From: Planctomycetota bacterium
GTDB lineage: Bacteria > Planctomycetota > J058 > JAJDCQ01
Direction: 5' to 3'
Assembly: GCA_029260755.1 (NCBI GenBank)
Contig: JAJDCQ010000034.1
Coordinates: 1 to 38,546 of the forward strand
DNA length: 38,546 nucleotides
Below the pieces are notes generated by a model. The model ran no database searches and was not told the DNA's origin. It saw only the letters and a list, made by a program, of their open reading frames with translations. Shown one piece after another: positions 1 through 8,400 of this stretch (positions are counted from its first letter, which is position 1; the number at the start of each line of letters is the position of its first letter). The translations under genes were made by a program, and so were the position numbers.

Positions 1-123
1 TGGAAGCCAGGCGAATTCGGCATTCACTTCCAGCGGATCGGAGCCGGGAGAAGAGACGGAAGGACGAACGGGGAGCCGCCACGTCGGCCCCCCTGAGATT
101 CCCCTTGACGGAGGGGCCTTCCC

Positions 124-294
124 ATGGAAGACACGGAGGACACGGAGGAGCTTCGGGGGCGCCCGATTTCCGTCGACTAGAACGAACAGATGGAGGGGCC
201 ACACCGGGACGAGCTACTCGCGTCTCTCTCCGTGAGTCCTCCGTGTCCTCCGTGTCTCCGTGGTGACATCCTGCTCGCCGAAGGCGAGCCGCCC
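124..294. repeat. Degenerate copy (A) of the CACGGAGGA inverted-repeat element
   Basis: Units of the 9-mer ACACGGAGG run forward from about 129 to 152 and in reverse complement from about 229 to 272. The right end carries a 7-bp stem with 3-nt loop (GCTCGCC-GAA-GGCGAGC, 273-289) next to the conserved GGTGACATCCT. Compared with the copies at 16803 and 24179 it keeps only the second forward block (…GGAGGAGCTTCG) and the reverse block. The CTAG terminal sequence is missing on both sides. It lies just past the stop of the LolA-like gene. Any reading frame through it is spurious. Positions 1-123 hold nothing I recognise. Confidence 0.8.
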
Positions 295-312
295 GGACCA
301 ACCGCGGGCGCG

Positions 313-1332
313 CTACCGCCGGCCGAGTCGTCGCGGCGAGAACGTCTCCTCGGGCAGCGAGCTGCCGGGCTCGGACCTCGAGACCCGGATCTGCGCGCTC
401 CGGTCGGCCGAGCGGACGAGCACCTCGAGCGGCCGCCACCACCCCCCGACCCGCGTCTGGCGTCGCATCTCGGTCACCGAGACGAGCGCGTCGTTCTCGT
501 CGCGGACCTCGATCCGGAGCGGCGTCGGGTCGTGGCGGGCGACGGCCATCACCGCGCGTCCGGCGATGTCGCGGCGCCGCACCTCGACGAGGTCGCAGCT
601 CCGCCCGGCGACCTCGGCCCGGCCGACGCTCCGGCAGATGAGCGCGTCGGTCTCGAGGCAACGGAGGAGGAACCCGCCGGCCAGATCCTCGGGGGAGAGG
701 CCCGTCCCGGCGATCGGCTCCGCCTTCTCGGGCTCCGTCGTCCGCCGCGCGCGGCGGTCGCGCGGATCGAACGTCCAGGCGCGGATCGTCCCGTCGGCTG
801 CTCGCTCCCAGATCATCGCGTGGCCGCGGAGATCGGGCGGGTCGAGGACGTCGACGCGGAGGCGAACGGCGCCGTCGCCGCCGCGCTCGATCGCGAGGTC
901 GAGGGTGCGGTCGCGCGAGAAGATCCCGCGCCGCCGACCGTCGCCGAGGGTGACCCGCGCCCGCTCGGCCGGCGGGAGGCTGGCGCGCACCGCCCGGACG
1001 ACCACCGCGTGGGCGGCCGGGTCGCGCCGCGAGGGCGGGGCCGAGCCGTCGTCCGGAGCGGGCCTCGGCGAGGGCGTCGGTCCGGTGACCGGCGGGGCGG
1101 GATCGGCCTCTCGCGGCCGGGTGACCGACCGCGGCGGCGGCTTCGACGGACCGTCCGGCTCGGCCCAGGCGGGCGGGCGGCGGCCCGGACCGAACGCGTC
1201 GCCGCGGGCGGGGCTCGGCGCCGACGCGAGCGCCGCGAACGCGAGCGGCGCCATCGTCCCGAGCAGGACGAGCGTCCCCGCGGCCCGGAGACGCGGGGTC
1301 GGGACGGCGCGGTCGTTCGCCGATCGCTCCAT
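313..1332 (-). CDS. LolA-like outer-membrane lipoprotein-sorting family protein
   Basis: A 339-residue exported protein. The N-terminus has a basic stretch followed by a hydrophobic h-region (about residues 19-38) and a small-residue cleavage region, so it is probably periplasmic. After a Pro-rich linker the C-terminal two thirds resembles the LolA-like/TP0789-type fold: a VTLGDGRRRGIFSRDRTLDL strand region, a GTGLSPEDLAGGF segment typical of the family, and a C-terminal strand series with a WWRPLEV motif. The ATG overlaps the TGA of the upstream barrel gene (TGATG), so the two are almost certainly one operon and translationally coupled. In other bacteria this family often sits with a DUF1302-like barrel and an MMPL-type RND exporter in lipid-transport loci. 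No exporter is present here. The family call is from fold-level resemblance and the partner gene; the transported molecule is unknown. Confidence 0.7.
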   Translation of the reverse strand: MERSANDRAVPTPRLRAAGTLVLLGTMAPLAFAALASAPSPARGDAFGPGRRPPAWAEPDGPSKPPPRSVTRPREADPAPPVTGPTPSPRPAPDDGSAPPSRRDPAAHAVVVRAVRASLPPAERARVTLGDGRRRGIFSRDRTLDLAIERGGDGAVRLRVDVLDPPDLRGHAMIWERAADGTIRAWTFDPRDRRARRTTEPEKAEPIAGTGLSPEDLAGGFLLRCLETDALICRSVGRAEVAGRSCDLVEVRRRDIAGRAVMAVARHDPTPLRIEVRDENDALVSVTEMRRQTRVGGWWRPLEVLVRSADRSAQIRVSRSEPGSSLPEETFSPRRLGRR

Positions 1333-4300
1333 CAGAAGGAGAACCTGACCTTCCCGAAGACGCGGTCCTCGTCCTTGAACTGGCCGAAGAAGCTGTCCTC
1401 GTTGCCGGCGATGAGGTCGTAGCCGAGGGTGAGGGTGAGGTTGTCGGTCGCGTCCCACTCGAACGTGAGCTCGAGGAAGCCGTTGTCGGGTCCGTCGAGG
1501 ATGATGGCGCCGACCGCCTCGAAGCGCACGAAGGCGCTCAGCTCGTAGGTGAGCCGGCCAGCGAACGTGCTCGAGAACGCACGCCCGAGGCCTCCGCCGG
1601 CGTTCTGCTCGTTCTCGAGGAGGACGGCCTCGCCGATGTACTCGATGATGATCCGCAGGTCGTGCTCGAGGATGACGTCGTTGAGGGTGGTCTCGGCGCC
1701 GATGACGTACTGGAGGAAGTCGTCGTCGCGATCGCCCTCGGTCTGGATGTAGGCCGCCTCGCCGTGGAACTGGAAGCTGCGCCACGTGGTCGCGAAGTCG
1801 ACGCCGGCCATCCGGACCCGATCGAAGACCGGCTCGATCACGAGCTGGCCGCCCTGGATCAGCAGGCGCGTGCTCGGGATGTCGTTGTAGCCATCGAAGA
1901 AGCTCGCGGCGAGGTCGATCCCCGCGACCGTCGTGGTGATCCGACCGCCGAACTGCACGTTCTGGGCGACGTTCGCCGGCTCGTCCGCCCCGATGATCGT
2001 GATCGGGAAGTCGATCGGGATGAAGCTGAACCGCTTCGCCTGGCGCGCCTGCCGGGTCGGGGCGAACCACGGGACGACGATCGCCTCGAGGACGATCGGA
2101 CCGGGCGACCAGGCGAGCTCGAGGGCCGGCACGCCGATCTTCTCGCTGTCGAGGATGTCGGTGAAGTCGATCGGATTCACCACGTCGGTGGGGTTGCTGA
2201 GGTCGGCGCTCCCCCACGCGAAGATGATCTGCCCGGCGCGCACATCGAAGTCGCCGAAGCGCCAGGCGATGTAAGCCTCCTCGAACGAGGCGTGAGGGCG
2301 CCGCTCCCGGTCGTCCTGGAGGACGTCGCGGGCCACCTCGGCGGTGAGCGCGTTGTCGTCGTCCTGGAACTTCGCGATCGCGACGAGGCGGAGATCCTCG
2401 TCGATGAAGTCGAGGTAGTCGTTGAACTCGATCCGACCGACCACCTCGTGGCGGATCTGGGTGTCGTCGGCCGCGCCTCGCTCGAAGTGGGCGAACACCT
2501 TGTAGTCGATCGTCGTCTTCAGGTGCTCGCGATACCAGTCGTAGGCCTTGCTTAGGAAGTCCTTCCCCTCGTCGCCGAACGCCTGCTCGAACTCGTCGTC
2601 GCCGAAGCTCCCCTCCTCGTCGAACGCCGCGAAGGGGTCCTCCTCGCCGCCCTCGTCGAACGCCGCGAACGGGTCCTCCTCGGTCGCGGCGCCGCCGAAC
2701 CCATCGTCGCCGCCGCCGCCCCCGGCGAGCTCCTCGGACAGCCGGTCCATCGCTGCTCGGTGCGCCGCCTCGAGCTCCCTCCGCTGTCGGTCGAGCTCGG
2801 CCTGGGCGGCGTCGTCGGCCGCGGTCCGCTCGTCGTCGAACGCCTTTCGGGCGCGCTCGAGGTCGGCGGCGCGTCGCGCGCGCTCGTCCGCGAGGAGCCG
2901 TCGCTGCTCCTCGCCGTCGCGCTTCGCCCGGTCGGCCGCCGCGCGCGCCTCGGCGATCTTGTCGGCGAGGGCGCGCCGCTCCGCCTCGCGGGCCGCCTCG
3001 GCGGCCTCGCGCGCCTCGTCTCGAGCGGCGTCGCGGGCGGCCGCGGCCTGCTCCGTCGCCCGGGCGAGGTCGGCCCGAAGCCCGGCCAGGGCCGCGTCGG
3101 CCGCCTCGAGGCCGGCCGCGTGGCCCTCACCGCGCCCCGCCTCGAGGCCGGCCCGTCGCCCGTCGTCGCGCGCCGAGACGAGGCGAGCCTCGAAGGTACG
3201 GTCGGCGGCGGCCGACGCCGCGAGGAGCGCGTCGTCGTGACGACCCGCGAGCCACCACGCGATGCCGCCGGCGGTGAGCCCGGCGAGGATCGGCGGGAGG
3301 AGCAACGCCAGGAGGAGGCGGCGCGCGGCGCTCGCGCGGGCGGCGGCGGCGGCGTGGCGCGCGGCGGCGAGCTCGCGCTCGAGGTCCTCGCCGTGGCTGG
3401 TGCCGACGCCGACCTCGGCCTCCATCGCGGCGAGCTTCTTCGCCAGCTTCGCCTTGTCGCGCTCGAGCTTCGCGATGAGCTTCTTGAGCCGCGCGATCTC
3501 GGCGAGGAGGTCGCGGTCGGCGCCGGTCGAGGCGCCCGCGACGCCGGCCGCGGCGAAGCCCGCGGCCGCCTTCTCGCGCTTCTTCTCGCGCGTCTTCTGG
3601 CGGTCCCGGTCGCGCTTCTTCCGCCCGCCCTCCACCTCGAGCTCGTCGCCGCTGAGCCGGCGCTTCTCGCCGCTCTCGGCGTCGCCGAGGACGACGATCA
3701 TCTGGTCGTCCGAGCTGCTGACGATCGGGCGCTCGGCCTCGGTCTCGGCGTTGGCCCGGCCGGCGCGGCCCTGGACCTCGAGCTCGTCGCTGCTGCCGGC
3801 CTGCTCGCCGAGGACGACGATCATCTGCTGGCTCGGGCGGCCCGAGTCCGACGCGTCGTCCGAGCGCGGCGCGTCGGCGTCGCTCATCGCGAGCGACTCC
3901 TCGAGACGACCGAGCTCGCCCCGGAGCCGCTTCACCTCGGCCGCGAGGACCTCGGGGTCGCCCGAGAGATGGAGGTCGAGCTCGTCGAGCGACTCGCGGT
4001 TCGGGCGGCGCCGGGTCGACTCCCCCGAGACGATCAGCTCGTCGGCGCTGCTCCGGCGCCGGGCGGCGCCGGGCTCGCTCTCCGGCAGCACGACTATGGG
4101 CATCCGCGACGACGGTCCGCCCGCCTCCGAGATCGGCGCCGGGCCGTCGTCGGACCGGTCGGGATCGACCGTGTCCACCCGCATCGACTCGGTCGGCTCG
4201 GGGATCCGGAGCTCGCTCGCGTCGCCCGAGACCGGGTCGGCCCGCATCGACTCCGACGCCGCAGGGACATCGTAGGAGCTGGCCGCGACGCCGCGCCCGA

Positions 4301-5048
4301 TGTCGAGCTCGTCGGCGCTCTCGCGGATCGGTCGGTCGCCGGCTCCGCTGTCGGGGAGGATGACGACCGGGCGGTCCGACCCCGACGAGCGCGGCGCCGC
4401 CGCGTCGCGATCCTCGCCCGAGCCCGAGACGAAGTCGTCGTCGGAGACGAGCAGCTCGTCCGAGTCGGGCGAAGCGTCGCGGGCGGCGCGGACGATCCGC
4501 CGGATCGCCTCGTCGCCCGAGTCCTCGAGGCCGCCGCGCGCCTCGCGCTCGGCCGCATCGCGGGCGGCCTGCGCCCGGAGCGAGTCGGACGGCGCCGGGA
4601 TCTCGAAGACGTCGGACCGGCTCCCCGAGTCGATCCGGAGCGAGTCGGAGGGGTCGGGGATCTCGTCGGACGCGTCGGGATCGAACGTGTCGGGATCGAT
4701 CGAGTCGGCGCGGAGCGAGTCGGTCGGCTCGGGGATCCGGAACGAGTGGGCGTCGCTCGCCGAGTCCATCCGCAGCGACGCGGTCGGCTCGGGGATCCGG
4801 TCGGGATCGGCGCCGGGGCCGCCGTCATCGGAGAGGTCGTCGAAGAGATCGTCGTCCGACTCCGAGCCGAACGGATCGTCGTCCGCCGACTCGGTCAGGT
4901 CGAACGAGTCGTCGGACGGAGGAGGTCGAGGCGCACGCTCCCCACGACGCGCCCCCCCGTCGCGAGGCGATCGAGACGCGTCATCGGAATCGGAAGGTGG
5001 ACGGGAGCGCCGCGCCAAGTCCTTCTCCCAGAGGAGGCTGCGCACCAC
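1332..5048 (-). CDS. DUF1302-like outer-membrane barrel fused to cytoplasmic, TM and coiled-coil N-terminus
   Basis: A 1238-residue protein with an unusual order of parts. Residues 1-500 are acidic, Ser/Asp-rich and repetitive: six copies of a motif like IPEPTDSLRADS (84, 104, 130, 150, 260, 282), four of IVVLP/IVVLG (228, 317, 409, 450) and six of SADELxV (195 to 472). Residues 510-545 are a Lys-rich coiled coil. Residues 578-601 form one transmembrane helix preceded by arginines (N-in). Residues 650-775 are an Ala/Arg/Glu coiled coil, followed by two EEDPFAAFDE repeats (790-811). Residues 830-1238 resemble DUF1302-type barrels: EAYIAWRFGDFDVRAGQII, WGSADLSNPTDVVNPIDF, and a C-terminal Phe. 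The start is GTG (second codon also GTG) and has no clear Shine-Dalgarno, but a good promoter lies 37-65 bp upstream. If the topology is right, one chain spans cytoplasm, inner membrane, periplasm and outer membrane. Confidence 0.75.
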   Translation of the reverse strand: MVRSLLWEKDLARRSRPPSDSDDASRSPRDGGARRGERAPRPPPSDDSFDLTESADDDPFGSESDDDLFDDLSDDGGPGADPDRIPEPTASLRMDSASDAHSFRIPEPTDSLRADSIDPDTFDPDASDEIPDPSDSLRIDSGSRSDVFEIPAPSDSLRAQAARDAAEREARGGLEDSGDEAIRRIVRAARDASPDSDELLVSDDDFVSGSGEDRDAAAPRSSGSDRPVVILPDSGAGDRPIRESADELDIGRGVAASSYDVPAASESMRADPVSGDASELRIPEPTESMRVDTVDPDRSDDGPAPISEAGGPSSRMPIVVLPESEPGAARRRSSADELIVSGESTRRRPNRESLDELDLHLSGDPEVLAAEVKRLRGELGRLEESLAMSDADAPRSDDASDSGRPSQQMIVVLGEQAGSSDELEVQGRAGRANAETEAERPIVSSSDDQMIVVLGDAESGEKRRLSGDELEVEGGRKKRDRDRQKTREKKREKAAAGFAAAGVAGASTGADRDLLAEIARLKKLIAKLERDKAKLAKKLAAMEAEVGVGTSHGEDLERELAAARHAAAAARASAARRLLLALLLPPILAGLTAGGIAWWLAGRHDDALLAASAAADRTFEARLVSARDDGRRAGLEAGRGEGHAAGLEAADAALAGLRADLARATEQAAAARDAARDEAREAAEAAREAERRALADKIAEARAAADRAKRDGEEQRRLLADERARRAADLERARKAFDDERTAADDAAQAELDRQRRELEAAHRAAMDRLSEELAGGGGGDDGFGGAATEEDPFAAFDEGGEEDPFAAFDEEGSFGDDEFEQAFGDEGKDFLSKAYDWYREHLKTTIDYKVFAHFERGAADDTQIRHEVVGRIEFNDYLDFIDEDLRLVAIAKFQDDDNALTAEVARDVLQDDRERRPHASFEEAYIAWRFGDFDVRAGQIIFAWGSADLSNPTDVVNPIDFTDILDSEKIGVPALELAWSPGPIVLEAIVVPWFAPTRQARQAKRFSFIPIDFPITIIGADEPANVAQNVQFGGRITTTVAGIDLAASFFDGYNDIPSTRLLIQGGQLVIEPVFDRVRMAGVDFATTWRSFQFHGEAAYIQTEGDRDDDFLQYVIGAETTLNDVILEHDLRIIIEYIGEAVLLENEQNAGGGLGRAFSSTFAGRLTYELSAFVRFEAVGAIILDGPDNGFLELTFEWDATDNLTLTLGYDLIAGNEDSFFGQFKDEDRVFGKVRFSF

Positions 5049-5084
5049 GACGGCCGCGCGGCCGGGCGGCGCGCGAAGAAGCCC

Positions 5085-5113
5085 ATTCTAAGCGCCCCGC
5101 ACACCACGGACAA
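5085..5113 (-). promoter_or_regulatory. Predicted sigma70-type promoter of the barrel operon
   Basis: On the minus strand TTGTCC (5113-5108) and TAGAAT (5090-5085) are separated by exactly 17 bp. They match 4/6 and 5/6 of the TTGACA/TATAAT consensus, and the implied start site lies about 30 nt before the GTG at 5048. The location supports the chosen start. Confidence 0.5.
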
Positions 5114-5170
5114 GGCGTAAGGTCCGCCGGAGGAAAGATGTAGGACAATCGAAAACGCCGAAGGGATCCC

Positions 5171-5237
5171 GAAGGGGTCAGGTCTCAGATGTTCGTATGA
5201 GTGGCGTTATTGCGAACATCTGAGACCTGACCCCTTC
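5171..5237. repeat. Perfect 25-bp hairpin (REP-like)
   Basis: Arms 5171-5195 and 5213-5237 are perfect reverse complements over 25 bp, beginning GAAGGGGTCAGGTCTCAG, with a 17-nt AT-richer loop (5196-5212). It is far longer than an ordinary terminator stem and lacks a T-tract, though it could stop transcription leaving the convergent-side kinase gene. More likely it is a REP/MITE-type mobile palindrome. Confidence 0.8.
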
Positions 5238-5288
5238 CCTTGGAACGGGAGCCGGCCATGGCTCCGAGCTCGCAGTCCGCAGTCCGCG

Positions 5289-5402
5289 CAATCCGCGTAA
5301 TCCGCGGTTCCACTCGTTTCTGCGCCGAGAGAACGAAACCGCGGATTACGCGGATTACACGGATTGATTTGGGCGTCGCCGAGCCCTTGCCGACGCGTCG
5401 CT
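5289..5402. repeat. Second-family inverted repeat, copy 1 (CGCGGATTA units)
   Basis: AATCCGCGTAATCCGCGGTT (5290-5309) and its exact reverse complement (5337-5356) form 20-bp arms around a 27-nt spacer. A further CACGGATTG unit follows. A trailing 10-bp palindrome CGACGCGTCG (5391-5400) is shared with the copy at 26814. The arms are tandem 9-mers (CGCGGATTA, CACGGATTG). Translations such as ITRITRI or IRVIRG in any frame are artefacts of this repeat. Confidence 0.8.
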
Positions 5403-5480
5403 CCTCAGTCCCATTCTCTGCGAGATTCGCCGTTCCTGGAACAGAATCTGACCGAATCTGACCCCTTCGGCTCTGGCCCA

Positions 5481-8400
5481 CTAGTAGCGAAGCGCGTCGG
5501 GGTCGGCGAGGACGCGGTCGATCCTGTCGATGAACGCCTCGTCGCGGCGAAGCGCGACGAGGAGCGGGTCGTCGAGGAGGCTCGCCAGGCCGGAGAATCC
5601 TCCGTCGATCGCGGCCTCGGCGGCGGTCCGGGCGGCGCCCACCTCGTCGCGCGCTCCGTGGACCAGCGCGAGGACGTAGGGGGCGAGGGCGAGGTCGGGG
5701 TGCGCCTTCATCACTGCCGCCGCGTGCTCCTCGGCGACGTCGAGCGGTCGCTCGGGTCCGTCGCCTTCCGTCGTCTCGCGGCGCCTCCCCGGGTCGAGGT
5801 TCGCCCGGTGCTCCTCGAGCAGCGTCAGGGCGTAGGCGACCCGGAGTGATGGCATGCTCGGGGCGCGCTCGAGGGCGTCCTTCACGCGGCGTCGCACCGC
5901 GCTCGGGTCGTGACTCGGCTTGATCCGGAGGACGAGGGCGAGGGCGAAGTGGGTGACCGGGTCGCCCGGCTCGCGCTCGATCGCCTGGCGCGCCTGCGGC
6001 TCGGCGAGCGCCTCGAGCCCTCCGGTGAGGTCGCCGACCTCCCCCTGGAGGAAGCTCCTCGAGAACCGCGCGGGCTGCCGGAGCCCCGCGCGGAGGCCGT
6101 CGAGGATCGCGTCGCGGAGCTGGCTCAGCTTGAACCGGGCGCGGCTCCGGAGCTCGTAGGCCTCGGCGAACTCGGGGTCGAGCTCGATCGCCCTCGTCGC
6201 CGAGGCGACCGACGGCCGGTAGCGATCCTCCCGGAGATGGTCGTCCGCCTCGAAGTATCGCTCGACCGCCTCGGCCGGGCGCCCCTCCTTCGCGACGGCA
6301 TCTCGCCTCTCCCTCTTCCAGCGCTGGTACTCCGCCTTGCGTTCGCCCGGGTGCCCCTGCCGCCCGAGGGTGTCCGAGAGCTGCCGCCGCGCCTTCGGAT
6401 GCCCCGCCTCGATCGCCTTGCGGAACGCCCTCACCGCCTCCTCGAGCAGCTCGGGCCGGTCGTCGTCGGCCGCCGCGCTCCGGAGCGTCTTGCCGAGCTC
6501 GTAGAGCACCTCGGCGCCGGCCGCGTCGGCCGCCGTCGGCACGCGCTCGAGGTGCCGGATCGCTTCGTCGTGGTCGCCCTTCCAGCGCATCAGCATCGCC
6601 GCGGCGCCGAGATGCGCCGGCGCGAGGTCGGGGTCGATCGCGAGCGCGCGCCGGTAGTCGGCGATCGCCCAGGTCGACTCCTCGTCGGGATCGAGCCGCG
6701 GCTGCCGCGAGCGGTCCGCGTGGTAGTGCCCGCGGAAGAGGAGCACGTCCGCGTTCCAGGGGTTCTCGGCGAGGACGCGGGCGAGCCAGCGGACCGCCCG
6801 CGGCTCGATCCGCCGCTCGCGCACGCCGACGATCGCCGGGAGCGCCCGACTCGCCATCTTGAGCTGCGCCGCGCCCTCGAAGAGCGCCCGCAGCCGCGTT
6901 CGACGTCGGACCGCCCGCGCGCGTTGGAGCGTCGTCCTCGCGTCGGCCGTCCGCCCGAGGGCCTCGAGGACGACCGCCGCCGCGCCGAGCGCGTCGGGGC
7001 GATCCGGCTCGGCCTCCGCCGCCGCCTCGAGCGCCGCGAGCGCTTCGTCGAGGCGCCCGTCGATCACGGCGAGGTCCGCCTCGGCTCGGCGGGCCGCGCC
7101 GATCGTCCGCGCCGCCGAACCCTCGTCGAGCTCGCGGACGGCCCGCTCCACCAGCCCGCGCCCGCGCCGGACCGCCTCGGTCGCCGTGTCGAGGACGGCG
7201 GCCGGCTCGCGATCGCCGAGGAGCTTCTCCCACGCGGCCGACGCCGCGCGATGCAGGAGCCGTCGCCCGTCGAGGGCGAGCGCCTCGGCGAGCCTCGGCG
7301 ACGCGCGGGCCTCGCAGAGCGCCCGCGCCTCGTCGGCGAACGCCTCGTCGCTCGTCGCCGGATCCATCGCCGCGGCGATCGCGTCGCCCGCGATCACGAC
7401 CCGCCGATGGAGCGCCCGCTCCTCGGCGTCCGTCGGATCGAGGCCGGCCTCCCCCGTGCGCACGTAACGGACGAGCTGGTCGATCGTGCCGTCCTTCGCG
7501 ATCGACCGGAACGCGTCCGCCGCCACCTCGATCCGGGTCGCGCCGCCGAGCGCCTCGAGGAGGGCCGGCTCGCGCTCCCGCTCGAGCCAGTCGAAGATGA
7601 ACCGCATCTCGGCGGCGGCGAGGAGCGCGTTCCGGGCCGCGCCGAGGAGCGCCTCGATCCGCACCTCGTCGCTCGCTCGGAGCTCGGCGCTCGCCGCGTC
7701 GCGGTAGCGGTCGATCGCCGTCGTCGTCTGCCCGAGCACCTCGGCGGCCGTCGCCCGGAGCAGCAGCGTTCGCGCGACGTCGATCGTGTCGTCGCCGTGC
7801 TCCTCGAGGCCGTCGAGGATCGCGAGGCCCCAGCGGGCCGACTCCCGTCCGCCGTGCTCGATCAGGAACGACGCGAGGAGGAGACGGGTCTCGGGCCGGT
7901 CGCCCCCGGCCAGACGGAGCTGCGCGAGCGCCTCGACCGGTCGCGATCCGATCAGCACCGCCGCGACGGCCGTCCGGACCGGTTCGGTCAGGTCGACCCG
8001 CGCGTCGACGATCCGCCGGAGAACCGCGAGCACCGGGGCGGCCGCCTCGCGATGTTCGGCGCCTCCGAGGTCGAGCTCGTAGACGAGCCGGCAGAGCTCG
8101 TCGATGGCGTCGGGCTCGGCGAGCCAGGACCGCTCCAGCTCGACCGGCTCGAGCTCGACGAGGAGCGTGAACGCCGCGACGACGTCGCCCCGGCTGCCCT
8201 CGAGCGAACGCTCCCCGCCGCCGGCGCGCCACACCCGGAGCCGGCGCGCCCCGCGGACGGTGTGCAAGCGCACGGCGTCCCCCGGGTGCATCGCGGTCCA
8301 CGCGGCCATCCACGCGTCGACCGCGTCGGGTTCCCGGTGCCCATCGGCGATGAGGCCGAGGAGGTGACCGCGGACGTCGCGCTGTCCCTCCTCGATCGCG

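Larger units (their letters stand above)
5169..5470. repeat. Composite repeat bracketed by 13-bp inverted ends
   Basis: The 432-bp gene-free stretch 5049-5480 is mostly this composite. CCGAAGGGGTCAG at 5169-5181 is repeated as its exact reverse complement at 5458-5470. Inside lie a long hairpin (5171-5237) and a second-family inverted repeat (5290-5356). The right end stops 10 bp before the kinase stop codon. No transposase is encoded. From memory, GGGGTCAGGTCT-type termini occur beside REP-associated Y1 transposases in other genomes; this is not shown here. Confidence 0.6.

Noticed and set aside
190..1422. Long plus-strand open frames opposite the LolA-like and barrel genes
   Set aside because: They are Arg/Pro-rich mirror frames of a high-GC gene, lack family motifs, and overlap genes with clear domain evidence.
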